In this document: one piece after another, positions 6,666 to 16,680 of the stretch
How the letters are laid out: the number at the start of each line of letters is the position of its first letter
How positions within the stretch are numbered: position 1 is the stretch's first letter
NCBI GenBank assembly: GCA_004151065.3
Contig: NWUY0300000893.1
Span: forward strand, 28,405-47,390
Direction of reading: 5' to 3'
DNA from: Larix sibirica
Lineage: Eukaryota; Streptophyta; Pinopsida; Pinales; Pinaceae
Length of the DNA: 18,986 nt
The notes under the pieces: generated by a model
Told to the model about the DNA's origin: nothing
The model's database searches: none
Seen by the model: only the letters and a program-made list of their open reading frames with translations
Position numbers and translations under genes: made by a program

Positions 6666-8104
6666 AAATATAAAACATTATTCTAGTTTATTTAGCCGGG
6701 CCACTTCAAAACAAGTGCCCCCAAAATCCAATCAGTCAAACTCAGTCAAAGGCAGGCATTGCATTTCCAGCTATTAATTGTCTTGTTTATTTGACACAAT
6801 TAAAAGAAAATTGTTAAGGGACTTGAAGCTAAGTTTGAAGATAATAGTATAACCATCTATTTCCAGCTAAGTTTATAAGTTTGTTATATCTTTTGTATAA
6901 GAGGATTTTTCAAATCCGGTTTATCCATGTGAAATTGCCCTAGAGGGCTAGAAACTCATTGGAATGATTAGTATATTTTCTCTTTGAATTGTCATGAATT
7001 TTGGGGCTACTATAAGTGATTTGTTGTGATTGTTATGCTCATGTTTCACACATAAATTTACAATAGCCCTAAAGGATGAAAATTCTAGAGTTAATATCCA
7101 AGGAACCTTCTCAAAAGAAAGTGAATTTTCAGATTTGCATTAGTTTCCTAGTGCAAATGAAATTTCAAAAATTGCCTTTTTGAGAAGCATATTTACTTGT
7201 TGATCTTGCTTTTCTCTTTGTCTTATACCTTCTTGTTGTCATGTTGTTGAATGGTCACCCTTGAAGCACATTTTTCTATTGGTTATCGCAAAATGCAGAT
7301 GTTCGTGCAAGAGTCGAGCATCAAGCCCTGACATGTGAAAATTTCTTTTGCAATGGCCAAGCATTAGAGTTATCTCTAACCTCTCTCCTATCCCTCTTCC
7401 TAGTATGTTTTTCTCTCATCTCCAAGGATTGGTTCTCTCTATGTCATTGTCTAAAATAGGGCCCAACTTGTGATGACTTCTTCCTAGATGGGACTCATGA
7501 TCAACACTCCTCTTCCTTGTCTCTTCACTGGGACATTAGACTTTTCTATTACATCATGTAGATTATAGTTGCATGATTTCTTCATCAAGCATCTCTCCAT
7601 TGTATCATTTCCCCTTCCTCTCATGCAACACCCCAATGATAGCATTTTGATCTAATTATTAGGAAAATGTGTTATGGACTCACCATCCCATTATTGTTTG
7701 TTTTTACTTGTGATTGAGTATGTTAGATCTAGACATATGCGAGATTTCCTAGTTGTAATAGCCATTGGTAATTTTCTTACTTGATGATTTAATTAGCATT
7801 AAATGTTATTTTTAACATTGTTGACCATTAATTATGGTTTGGAATATTAGTGCTTATTATGATGTGGTTGATAGTATATACATGTATTAGATGCCATGCC
7901 ACTAATATATTTTATATTATAATGTGAACAATTATGATTATAATGTTCCATATATAATGGTATCTTAGATGGAGTAATCTATTGCATCTTGAGATTCTAG
8001 AGGAAAAACTGGACATGCATTCAAAGGAGGCTCTCATGTATTAATGAGGATGACAATCATATCGTAGAGCTTACAAAGCCACAGGGAAGGAAAAAATTGG
8101 GAAA
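6666..8104. other. AT-rich non-coding stretch, including the presumed 5' UTR of LINE-B at its right end
   Basis: I find no ORF, RNA gene or tandem repeat that I can support over most of this stretch. The one structured item is the imperfect hairpin at 7107-7187. The 5' boundary of LINE-B lies somewhere left of 8105 and cannot be placed because no target-site duplication is available. Confidence 0.5.
7107..7187. repeat. Imperfect inverted repeat (hairpin, about 38-nt arms)
   Basis: The left arm begins cttctcaaaag and ends tttgcattag. The right arm begins ctagtgcaaa and ends ctttttgagaag. The arms pair well at the base and near the loop, with bulges in the AT-rich middle and a loop of only a few bases. 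This could be a degraded MITE, a small-RNA precursor-like foldback, or chance in AT-rich DNA. Confidence 0.55.
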
Positions 8105-9595
8105 ATGACTTCTAAAGTTAACTTGTGTAAGGAGGTTGAAGGTGATTTGTTGAGGATGGCGAATATGATATCGAAGAGGGTATCGCACACTAGGGTTGCC
8201 CAGCCCCGTTTTTTTCTGCAGCACTAGGGTCGGCCCTCTGTTCTTGATGGCATTCATGGGAACACGTGGAGCCCCCCTCCCCCTTCGCAGTACCTTCCAG
8301 GCCAAAACAGTGAATCACCGAGGAAAAACTTGGATGAACGCAGGGAAGAGGTTGGCGAGGGATCTAGTTCCAAAGATCTACCTTGACATAAATGCAGACC
8401 TGGAGGCTGCATTCCCAGATCTGCAGAGATCCCAGTGCTCCAGATTAGATCTGAGAAACTGCGAGAATGAGTAGAACTGTGGAAAGAGAAATCCCTAATC
8501 GGTAATTTTATTGGGATCTGTCCAAAAGAGAAAGACCTCCTCAAATGGATCAAATCCACCTAGAACCCTAAAGGCCATTATGATCTGCAACTGTGATCTA
8601 AGGGTTTCTTCACAATCATCTTCTTTAATCAAGAAGATAGGGACCAGGTTTTGGAATGAGGGCCATACTTCTTTTCTCACTCGAGTTGTATCTCATACAT
8701 TGGAAAGAAAGATTTAACCCAGAGAAAGAGGACATGAGTATAGCACCAGTTTGGATGCGGCTTTACTCACTACCCTATGAATACTGGGATCCAGAAATAT
8801 TGAGATATATAGGAAATACTCTTGGGGAATTTGTGAAGGTTGCAAAACAAACCAAACAACAACGATATAGTTATTTTTTCCGAATATGTGTATATATGAA
8901 CCTATCTCGCGAGATCCCAGAAGCTATCAATCTCTCCTAGGAAGATGAGGAATGGATCCAACTGCTAGACTATGAGAACGTTCTATTTCGGTGTCGATAA
9001 TGCCATGAACATGGCCACTTCAGTATAAACTTCCCTTAGAACATTGCAATTGCTACCCCCAAAGCTCCATCTAATGGTGGTCGCGATAGCGAGGGTTTCA
9101 CCCAAGTCAAAGGTAGAAGAAAGCAGGTTCGTAGCATCCCCTCTAAATCGACCATCCATCAATCTGTTGCAATCTCTAACAAGTTCAAAACCCTAGAATC
9201 AATGGAAGAGGACCAGTAAATTCTGGAGAAAAGCCTCAGGAAAGAGACTCATCCTTAGATAAGCCTCAAACCCTAGAAGACCAAACTGAACAAACTGACA
9301 TCATGGAGGAAGATCAATTGGATGAAGCTGAAGATATGACCTTGGGGAATTAGATTTGGATGAAATCGAAAAAGAATGTAGAAAAAAAGGTAAGGGCTAT
9401 GTGTTGAGAAGACAACTCGATCTCCTGAAGGAAGCCATCCTGGAAACATGAGCCACCCCCCAATTGGGAATAGCTAAGGAACCCCAAAAGAGTAGCAAAA
9501 GGAAGCAGCTGGAAGAAGGGGAAAAGAGAGGAAGAAAAGAAAACAAACAAAGAATCGCACAGGTTGGTAGTAAGCTGATAGAATCGGGTCAATAA
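8105..9595 (+). pseudogene. LINE-B ORF1: DUF4283/zinc-knuckle RNA-binding protein
   Basis: This is the nucleic-acid-binding partner protein of plant L1 elements, thought to coat element RNA. The ATG at 8105 opens frame 2, which is kept to about 8670 through stops at 8225, 8384, 8468, 8561, 8594 and 8657. The DUF4283 domain starts near 8495 (LIGNFIGICPKEKDLLKW). At the T-rich spot near 8670 it moves to frame 1 and continues as FNPEKEDMSIAPVWMRLYSL (from about 8713) and EYWDPEILRYIGNTLGEFVK. Stops follow at 8938, 8998, 9037 and 9217. The zinc knuckle (8992-9033) is broken: a stop replaces one residue between the first two Cys, and the last Cys position is Phe. Two more frame changes (about 9205 and 9345) lead to a basic, Lys/Arg-rich C-terminus ending at TAA 9593-9595. 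Total length is near 497 codons, normal for this family. Confidence 0.83.
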
Positions 9596-9639
9596 CCAAC
9601 AATTCGAGCGGCCTTCTCTGAAGTGAATAGGATTACCCA

Positions 9640-10880
9640 ATGAAGGTAATATCCTGGAATATCTGTGGGGTGAACCACCCCTGTAAAATCAAGACCTTGA
9701 AAAATAAGTGGAGAAAAGAGAAGCCTTGGATAATGTGTTTGCAGGAAACCAAGTGTGGATCTGAAACTATGAAGGAAATCGGGAAAAAAGTGTGGAAGGG
9801 ATGTGAGACGATGAATATTGATGCGCATGGATTGGCAGGAGGTATAGCCTTCCTGTGGAACCCGGAAGAAGTGACTCTTTCAAACTTCTGGGCTGTGAAA
9901 TGGTTGCTCACAGCGGATTTCCATATTCATAACACCCAGATAAGAGGGACCATTACCAATGTTTGTCAACCCAGCATTTACTCCCACAAACAGGCCTTCT
10001 TAGACTCCTTCTCCTGGGCAGCGAGATGGGTTGGTGACAAACCATGGATCATTGGGGGTGACTTTAACCTGATCACCTAACTCGAAGATAAAAAAAGGAG
10101 AAAGATGAAGCTTAGGAATTGCAAATGAAGCTTTCAAAATTTTAATCGAGACCAATAATCTAATCGACATAGAAACTGCAAATGGATGGTTTACTTGACA
10201 CAACAAACGAGGGGGCGACCACCATGTCACCTCTTGTCTAGACAAATTCCTGGTCACAGAAGGGACTGTCAACAGTGGTGGAGAATTGACCTCATTAGTT
10301 ATCCATTCTACTTTATCTAATCATTGGCCTGTCAGCCTACGGTGGGACTGAGTGGGAGTGCCAATCAAGCAACCTTTTCGCTTTGAACAATTATGGATGG
10401 AGCACGCAGACTGTAAATATTTGGTCACCCAATGGTGGCATGACTCCCCACCCTCAGAGGGAACAAGGATGTACCAATTCCAACATAAATTAAAAATTCT
10501 TAAAGCCAAGATCCGTATTTGGAACAAAGAAGAATTTGGCAACATATTCGAGGACAAAAATATTATGATGGAACAACTGGAGGAAATCCAACGCAAAGGT
10601 ATGAATGTGGGCTATGATGCTGAGCTAAGAGAGTTAGAGGATTCCACCCTTCAAAGCCTCCATTCTCATGAGCGTCAGGAGTAAATCTAATGGAAGCAAA
10701 AGTCTAGAAATCAATGGCTCAAGGAAGGTGAGCGCAATACCAAATTCTTCCACCAATCGGTTATCCAGAATAGACAAAAGAACAGAATCCACCCCTGAAA
10801 GTCAGAAGAAGGTTCCTACATCGAAGATAGGGAGGATATGGAAGAAGAACTGGTGGGCTATTTTGGGACCATCATGACAA
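9640..10880 (+). pseudogene. LINE-B ORF2: APE-type endonuclease and linker
   Basis: This enzyme nicks the target DNA to prime reverse transcription. The ATG at 9640 opens MKVISWNICGVNHP, the usual start of plant L1 ORF2. Motifs in order are SWNICG, LQETK (about 9748), GGIAFLW, and GGDFN (about 10057). The frame is closed by TAA at 10078. At the A7 run (10089-10095) the homology moves to frame 2, where the domain continues through TGA 10106 and 10196 to SNHWPVSLRW (about 10318). The catalytic Ser-Asp-His triplet of the family reads Ser-Asn-His here, so a key Asp is lost. TGA 10349, TAA 10682 and TAA 10688 follow, with the linker motif [20 protein letters not shown] (about 10718) in frame 2, typical of plant LINEs just before RT. 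Confidence 0.86.
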
Positions 10881-12048
10881 GGACAGGGCTAACATATCTT
10901 TGGACATTGCTAAGATTACCCAAAACATCCCCTCTCTAGTCACCTCTGATCAGAACACACTTTTAACAAAACCTATCAAGATGATAGAAGTAGAGGAGGC
11001 GATAAATCAAATGGCCGGTGGAAAAGCTCTCGGCCCTGATGGTTCTACTACCAACTTCTTTCACCACTTTTGGGACCTTATAAAGAACGAAGTTTGGCGT
11101 ATTGTGGAATATTCGAGACGAACTAGAAGGGTTCTTAAGGCGTTCAATGCTACTTTCCTAACCCTCATCCCAAAAAAATATGGGGCTGAATCTCCAGGTA
11201 AGTTCAGGCCTATTTCTCTGTGTAATGTTATCTACAAGATCATCACAAAGGTCATGGAAAATAGATTGAAACCGATTCTCCCATGTCTGATTTCCCGGGA
11301 GCAATCGGGTTTTGTGGAAGGGAGACAAATTCTGGATGGAGTGATTTTGGTTCATGAGGTAATTCACTCATTAAAAATCACCAAGAAGCTAAACATGCTT
11401 ATGAAGTTATATATATCAAAAGCTTATGAAAAATTAAGCTGGTAGTTCATGCGAGAAATATTGAAAGCCTTTGGGTTTTTCCAAGACTGGATAGAGTGGA
11501 TAATGAATCTCACTTCGACCACGTTCTTCTCTATTCAACTAAATGGGACCCCAACCAATACTTTCATTCCTTCTAGGGGTATCCGACAAGGGGATCCTCT
11601 ATCTCCTTTCATTTTTATCCTAATGGCAGAAGGGATGGGGAGAATGATCAAAGCCATGACTAAGCAGGCAGAGATCAAAGGGCTTATTCTCCATCTAGAT
11701 GCTGATACGCAAACCCACCAACAATTTCTCAATGACAAAATGTTAATGGGTCATCCCTCGGTCCAAGAAGCAAGAGCTCTGAAGAAAATTCTATCTACCT
11801 TTGCAAAATCTTTAGGCTTGGAGGTCAACAGAGAGAAATCTAAAATATTTTTCTTCAATACCCCAAAGATTACTCAAAGAAACATTGACCGCATCCTGGG
11901 ATTCAAAGGGAGCTCCCTTCCTTCCAAATATCTTGGAGCACCTCTTGCTGATGGAGTTATCAGAAAAGTTTCATGGGAGGACCTTTTGGATCGCATTAAA
12001 CAAAGACTCTCCAACTGGACTTTGAGACCTCTTAATCTGGCTAGTAGA
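10881..12048 (+). pseudogene. LINE-B ORF2: reverse transcriptase, active site lost
   Basis: Reading returns to frame 1 near 10880-10895. Motifs in order are GGKALGPDG (about 11020), LIPKKYGAESPGKFRPISLC (about 11164), SREQSGFVEGRQILD, KLYISKAYEKLSW (to 11442), RGIRQGDPLSP (about 11575) and FLND (11725-11736). The first catalytic Asp (usual 'L-D-S-K-A-Y-D') is Tyr at 11410-11412. The first Asp of the usual FADD box is Asn at 11731-11733. Two of the three metal-binding acidic positions are therefore gone. TAG at 11443-11445 also interrupts the ORF, which resumes in the same frame. The last homologous residues are LRPLNLASR, ending at 12048 directly before the N. This copy could not have been active after these changes. 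Confidence 0.88.
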
Positions 12049-12049
12049 N
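12049..12049. other. Single ambiguous base (N) at the LINE-B/gypsy boundary
   Basis: LINE-B homology on the + strand runs to 12048. Gypsy integrase homology on the - strand (YNNGYHASL) runs down to 12051. Both families stop in mid-domain at the same base, which fits an unresolved assembly join better than a natural insertion. Confidence 0.6.
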
Positions 12050-12790
12050 CCAATGATGCATGGTATCCATTGTTATAGGAAAACTCTACCAGATACAAGT
12101 ATTCTTCCGACTTGGTAGGTCTATCAATCGCGTACATCCTCAGCATATATTCAATGACTTTATTAACTCGTTCAACATTCCCATTTGAATTTGGATGATA
12201 GGATATGCTAACATTGAGTTTGGTTCCAAACTCTTGGAACAAACCCTTCCAAAATTCAAAGTAAACTTGGAATCTCGGTCCAAAATAATTGCCTTAGGAA
12301 TCCCATGTAGTTTGGTACTTTCCTTCATGTAGATCTTTGCAATCTTGGTTGTTTTAAATGTTGACTGGATAGGTATAAAATGAGCATACTTTGTTAATTT
12401 ATTGACCACCACCATAATGGAGTTGTGTTTCTTCATTGTCCTTGGAAACTTGGTGATAAAGTCGATGGTTACCACATCCCACTTCCAATATAGAATTGAC
12501 AATGGATGTAATAGACCTGTAGGATGTTTTCACTTTTCTTTAACCCTTTGACACTTGGGGCACTTAACAATAAACCTTTCTGCCTCTTTCCTCATGCCAA
12601 CTAAAAGTATTCATTCTTCACGGCTATAAGGGTTTTCGGATAGCCACGATGTCCTGCATAGGGAACATTGTGCATCTCTTGCAGAATAATATTCTTCAAT
12701 TCATCCTTATTTAATACATCAATTTTGTCACAGTACAAGAGAATTCCATCTTTCCCCAAGCTATACTGCATATATTGCGATGGCACATTA
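12050..12790 (-). pseudogene. Gypsy integrase, C-terminally cut and frameshifted
   Basis: This enzyme would join the element cDNA to chromosomal DNA. The N-terminal HHCC zinc-binding part shows the two His (HNVPYAGHRGYP, near 12680) and the Cys pair (CPKC, 12551-12562) on either side of a stop. The catalytic core keeps all three acidic residues: Asp in TIDFITKFP (12462-12464), Asp in ILDRDSKF (12278-12280) and Glu in GNVERVNKV (12171-12173), at the D-D-35-E spacing expected. A frame change lies near 12245, between the second Asp and the Glu, where two frames both read as integrase (LDRDSKFTLNFG, then FQEFGTKLNVSISYHP). It ends in YNNGYHASL at the N, losing the C-terminal domain. Confidence 0.88.
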
Positions 12791-12989
12791 CTTGACTATA
12801 ATGTTGCTTTAATTTTCAAGTAGTGCTCATTATAAATCAATGCTTCTAGCAATTTTATCTTCAAGTATGTTTTCCAACTACTTATGGCTGCAATATTTAT
12901 TAGTTGATTCCTTCTATTGGGTGTGTTTGCAACTCGATCTTATTTTCCCTTCATATGTGTTATTTTGAAATTGAATTTACTTAGGAAGT

Positions 12990-13420
12990 CCATCAATCTA
13001 TATTAACGAGCATTCAAGTTGGGTTGTTCAAACAAATACCTTAAACTATGATTATCTGACCTCAACTCGAATATGCTTCCCAAGAGATAATGTCTCCACA
13101 TTCTCAATGCATGTACTATAGATTCGAGCTCTAGATCATAGGTAGCATACATATTTTCATTCTCCTTCAATTTTTGTGATTCATAACATATCAGATGTCC
13201 TTCTTGCATAAGAAAATCCATTGATTCCTTCTAGAGATGCATGGGTGCATACTACATACTCCCTATCTAGATCCACAATCTTCAAAATTGTTGCACATGT
13301 AAGTAACTTCTCCAGAAGTCTAAAACTGTCTTCACACTTCTGGGTCCAATGGAACTTTACACTTTTCTCTTGTAAAGATGTAATAGGATTGATTTTCTAT
13401 TCTTGAGAAGACTTCAATAA
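12990..13420 (-). pseudogene. Gypsy RNase H and RT/RNase H connection
   Basis: This domain would remove the RNA template after reverse transcription. The connection region reads SPITSLQEKSVKFHWTQKCE (about 13395-13336) and then EYVVCTHASLEG. The catalytic Asp expected in 'CTDAS' is His here. A frame change near 13220 leads into DFLMQEGHLICYESQKL, then LELESIVHALRMWRHYLLGS and FELRSDNHSLRYLFEQPNLN, ending at about 13003 with a stop in place of the usual Gln after NAR. The next part (to 12790) is a degraded linker before integrase. Loss of the first catalytic Asp and the frameshift make it non-functional. Confidence 0.85.
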
Positions 13421-14208
13421 ATCTCATGTAATATCCAACCAATCCCATAAATATCTCACCTCAGAGACATTTCTAAGAGTAGGCCATTCTTGTAGAGATT
13501 TTATTTTAGCAGGGTTCATCGCGATGCCTTTCTCAGAGATAATGTGACCCAGATATAACAACTGCTTCTGGTGAAATGTGCACTTACTCAGCTTATCACA
13601 CAATTGATTATCTCTCATAATTTGCAAATTTATTCTCGGGTATTCTTCATGTTCTTCCTCTGTCTTGGAGTAAATTAAGATATCATCCAAAAATACAATA
13701 ATAAAATTATCCAAAAATTCTCTTGATACACCATTCATTAGGCACATAAATGTGGCTGGTGCAATTGTGAGTCAAAAGACAGAACGATGTATTGATAATT
13801 CCCATACCTGGTCTTGAAAGCGGTTTTACTACTCTCTTCATCCTTAATGAGTACTTGATGATAACCTAATCTAAAGTTGATATTCGAGAATCCTTTTTAT
13901 CCTTGCAATTGATCAAATAGAGCATTAATCCTTGGTAATGGATACCTGTTTTTAATGGTGGCCTTGTTCAATTGTCTATAATACACACACTACCTCAAGG
14001 TACCATCCTTTTTTTTCACAAAGAAGGAAGGTTCTCCCCATGGTGATACACTGGAGTGTATGTAACCCTTCTTCAATAATTCTTCTAATTTCATTTGCAA
14101 ATCCAATTTAGGTGTGCTCATTTCGTAAGGAGCTTTAGATATAGGAATAGTTATCGGTACCAAATCGATTTTGAAATCGATATCCCTCTTAGGGGGTAAT
14201 CCTGGCAC
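13421..14208 (-). pseudogene. Gypsy reverse transcriptase, stops and one active-site loss
   Basis: The N-terminal part is [20 protein letters not shown], then [20 protein letters not shown] (to about 13990). A stop follows (TGA/TAG region near 13987), then [18 protein letters not shown] and the motif INFRLGYHQ. Here the first catalytic Asp (usual 'IDLRSGYHQ') is Asn (13876-13878 on the + strand reads gtt). The second motif, FLDD at 13682-13693 (in FIIVFLDDILIYSKTEEEHE), is intact. The thumb segment KCTFHQKQLLYLGHIISEKG follows. A frame change lies between the motif TAFKTRYGNYQYIVLSF and MCLMNGVSREFLDNF (about 13750-13790). Confidence 0.9.
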
Positions 14209-14720
14209 ATCTTCAAAACATCTTTAAACTCCTATAATACTACACACTCTTCAACAAATCGTTCACCGTCAATTAGTACCTCCTTAGCATGGATCGAGTA
14301 CAACTGAAAACCCTTCTTGATACTCTTCTTCATTTGTATGGTTGAGACTTGTCTAACATATATCGGCCTTGGAATTCCCTTTATTTGAATTGGATTTATG
14401 TCCTCATCAAGACATGTAACGATTTTGTTGTGACAATTTAGATTGGAAAAAAGTGATTCCAACTAATCTATCCCAATCAAAACATCATAAGTGCCAAGGG
14501 GAATTAAATATAGGTTGGACCTAATCTGAGATCCATTCATCTTGAAACAACAGTCTTTGGTCATTGAGGTGACCTTTCATTTCATATCAGTGGCTAACTG
14601 CACCTTTTTGGACTCTGGTAATTTGTTTCTCACTAAGTGACATATTTCAATCACATTAGCATTAATGTTACTGCAAGTGGCTCTAAAATCAATTAAAATT
14701 GAAATGTTACATCTTCCATC
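14209..14720 (-). pseudogene. Gypsy aspartic protease, catalytic triplet altered
   Basis: This enzyme would cleave the gag-pol polyprotein. The active-site region, normally Asp-Ser/Thr-Gly-Ala-Thr, reads IDFRATCSN (14693-14667): the Asp remains but the next two residues are Phe and Arg. Further conserved sequence follows: NLYLIPLGTYDVLIGID (about 14510-14460) and the 76-codon open stretch LFSNLNCHNKIVTCLDEDIN (from about 14453) leading into the RT. At least two in-frame stops interrupt it (after DMK near 14580 and after LIGID near 14465). Another stop near 14230 separates it from the RT part. Confidence 0.75.
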
Positions 14721-14769
14721 ATGTTAGATTTCTAAACATTATAGATGTTGGCCTCATTATTACCCCTCT

Positions 14770-15699
14770 TTGGACATTTCTTAAAATAGTGATCACCTCC
14801 ACAATTCAATTTGACTTGAAATGGCTTCCTTGGGACTGCGGACTCAACCATCTTTGGGTTCACCACGTAGAATTTTCTCTTTGGAAAACTTGATTTGATT
14901 ACCTTTAACATCTAGAGGCTTAAACCCTTTTTCCTCTGTCTTTCAATTTACTTTTGCAAGCTTTATGCATATCCTGTCTACCTTTACTTTGTTCATATGG
15001 GAATTTAGCCTTGCTTATGGATTCCTTTAGAGTATGAGGTTCATTATAAGAAATTGTGTCCTGGTAATATGTTGGTAATCCACTGAGAAAACACTGGATT
15101 TTAACCTTCTCATCCTGAATGAGACCAACATATCTTAAAATTTATAGGAACCTTCTCTCATACTCCTCCATAGTCATATTACCCAATCAGAGTTCGAAAT
15201 TTTTTTTCATTTTCCTGTCATAGTACTACTGGGACATGTATTCCTTCATGAAATACTTCTGAAATATTTCCCATGAGATATGTCTTTCATAAAAAAAATT
15301 CACTTTCTTCAGCTGCTCCCACCATTGGTAAGCCTTTCCCTAAAGATTGTATATAGAAATTTGAGCCTCTTGATTTCCAGAGTAATTATGAAGTTGCAAA
15401 TATTTATTCATTTCCAGCAACCACATTTCAACACTTTCCCCTTATTTCTCTCCATCAAAAGTAGGAGGTTTAACTTTTCTGAGCTCACCTTGTAATGGGT
15501 CCTCATCATTCTTTCTCTTCAAGTATATTCTAGATACTAAGCTTGATTTATTTTCAGGTGCTTCCTTTCTGTGGTGACTTTCAACCGAGTTTCCATGGGA
15601 ATGATGTCCCATCCTACTTATAGTTCCTATGCATGAATGTTGAAGTCCCTCAGAAGGTACTCTCCCTATAGATTCACCTTCTCCACTTATCATGACCAT
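14770..15699 (-). pseudogene. Gypsy gag (capsid and degraded zinc knuckle)
   Basis: This is the structural protein of the particle that packages element RNA. The most upstream open stretch (85 codons from 15699) is charged, ending KVKPPTFDGEK and a stop. The same frame continues with the Retrotrans_gag core: ESVEMWLLEMNKYLQLHNYS, GKAYQWWEQLKKV (about 15345-15307), ISWEIFQKYFMKEYMSQ, and EEYERRFL...RYVGLIQDEK and CFLSGLPTYY (about 15165-15068). Scattered stops interrupt it. The zinc knuckle (14774-14803) reads CGGDHYFKKC; the first of the three Cys expected in CCHC is missing. The Met at 15699 is only the first in the open frame, so the true N-terminus may lie further upstream (toward 15800). 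Confidence 0.82.
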
Positions 15700-16154
15700 A
15701 GAGACATGTTATACTAGATTCTGCAACTGAATCAAGTTCTGCAACACTTGAAGGTTCACCATGTTCTATTGCTCTTGATTATAGATTATCATTTCATTTT
15801 TTCCCTATAAGTTTCTCTAATCCCGGAACATTTCCTTTGCCCCCATTTCTATTTTATGGCCATTGGATTCTGTCCTTTGGGCACTCATTCCAACTTCCCC
15901 AACACAATTGGAAATTTTTGGTTCTTTTTCCATCCTTACTGTACTACTTTCTTTTAATCTGGAAATCTATATAATTGATAATTTTTTAGACATAAAAAGC
16001 AATCAATTATATGTATTTCAACTAGAACATACATGTGTATTTTCCTTTCCAAAAATTTTCATTCCATGGTCTGAATATGGGAAATTCAATTTTAGATACA
16101 ATATGACAGTATCCATTGCGCGATAACCCAAGAGGTTCGAGAGCTCAAACCTTT
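15700..16154 (-). other. Gypsy leader between PBS and gag
   Basis: This holds untranslated leader and possibly the extreme N-terminus of gag. It contains no clean ORF on the element's strand. The + strand ORF across part of it is antisense and not credible. Confidence 0.5.
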
Positions 16155-16166
16155 GCTCTGATACGA
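16155..16166 (-). promoter_or_regulatory. Primer-binding site, initiator tRNA-Met type
   Basis: On the - strand this reads TCGTATCAGAGC, matching the plant gypsy PBS TGGTATCAGAGC at 11 of 12 positions. It lies three bases inside the LTR end (TACATTACA), as in other plant LTR retrotransposons, and would prime minus-strand DNA synthesis. The mismatch at the second base fits an aged copy. Confidence 0.88.
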
Positions 16167-16264
16167 CTTTGTAATGTACCCCATTAAGCCACTAACCCAC
16201 ACCCGACGGTTCCACGTACAATGAGATCCATGGGATCCGCTAACGCACACTTGTGCTCCTATCA

Positions 16265-16291
16265 TTTATTATATTAATATAATATTAATGG
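16265..16291 (-). promoter_or_regulatory. Possible TATA region of the LTR
   Basis: This is a near-pure A/T patch (- strand: ttaatattatattaatataataaat) about 100 bp upstream of the LTR's inner end. The position suits a retrotransposon core promoter, but sequence alone cannot show a start site. Confidence 0.35.
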
Positions 16292-16489
16292 AAGGCACTT
16301 AACAACTCTCCAATTAGAAATGCTTAACCATAGGATTTTCTACTTAATTTAATTAACATAAAATAATTTGACTATGCTCCGATGTGCTTAAAAACATTGG
16401 GCCTACAATATCGGGAAACAACGGGATTTTTCCCCCTTTTCATTCCCTACGTTTAATTTTTGATGTGACCTCTTTGATGCTCACTTTCT

Positions 16490-16680
16490 GGTGTTACATT
16501 AGAAGTCATACATCATAGAAAAACCTTGAAACATTTGGGGAACCATCTCAATGTTCAATTTCTAATGCATCCATCATGACATTTCCCTTTTGATGTTATA
16601 ATGGAAGTCATACATCAAAGCAAAAACTTGAAAAATATGAAAGATCATCTCGATGCATCTGTTCTGATGTTTACCATGTA
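16490..16680. repeat. Tandem duplication in the LTR, period about 102 bp
   Basis: The phrase gaagtcatacatca begins at 16502 and 16604. Both copies continue with '(t/a)agaaaaa..ttgaaa-a-t', '-atcatctc-atg', and similar blocks. Confidence 0.75.

Larger units (their letters stand above)
8105..12048 (+). mobile_element. LINE-B: plant L1-type non-LTR retrotransposon, both ORFs decayed, 3' part missing
   Basis: This is a bicistronic layout. ORF1 (8105-9595) encodes a DUF4283 domain and zinc knuckle. After 44 nt, ORF2 (from 9640) encodes an APE-type endonuclease and RT. The copy ends abruptly at 12048 inside the region after the RT palm, directly before an N, so zf-RVT, the 3' UTR and poly(A) are not in the window. 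It differs from LINE-A in sequence and carries an ORF1 that LINE-A lacks. Numerous stops, at least five frameshifts and lost catalytic residues in both enzymes mark it as an old, dead copy. Confidence 0.9.

Noticed and set aside
8196-8474. 92-codon ORF in frame 3 at the start of LINE-B
   Set aside because: The LINE-B ORF1 homology in this interval runs in frame 2 (leading into SEKLRE and LIGNFIGICP), so the frame 3 ORF is a shadow.
9350-9911. Overlapping - strand ORFs of 79-96 codons
   Set aside because: Antisense to the end of ORF1 and the endonuclease start of LINE-B, which are well supported on the + strand.
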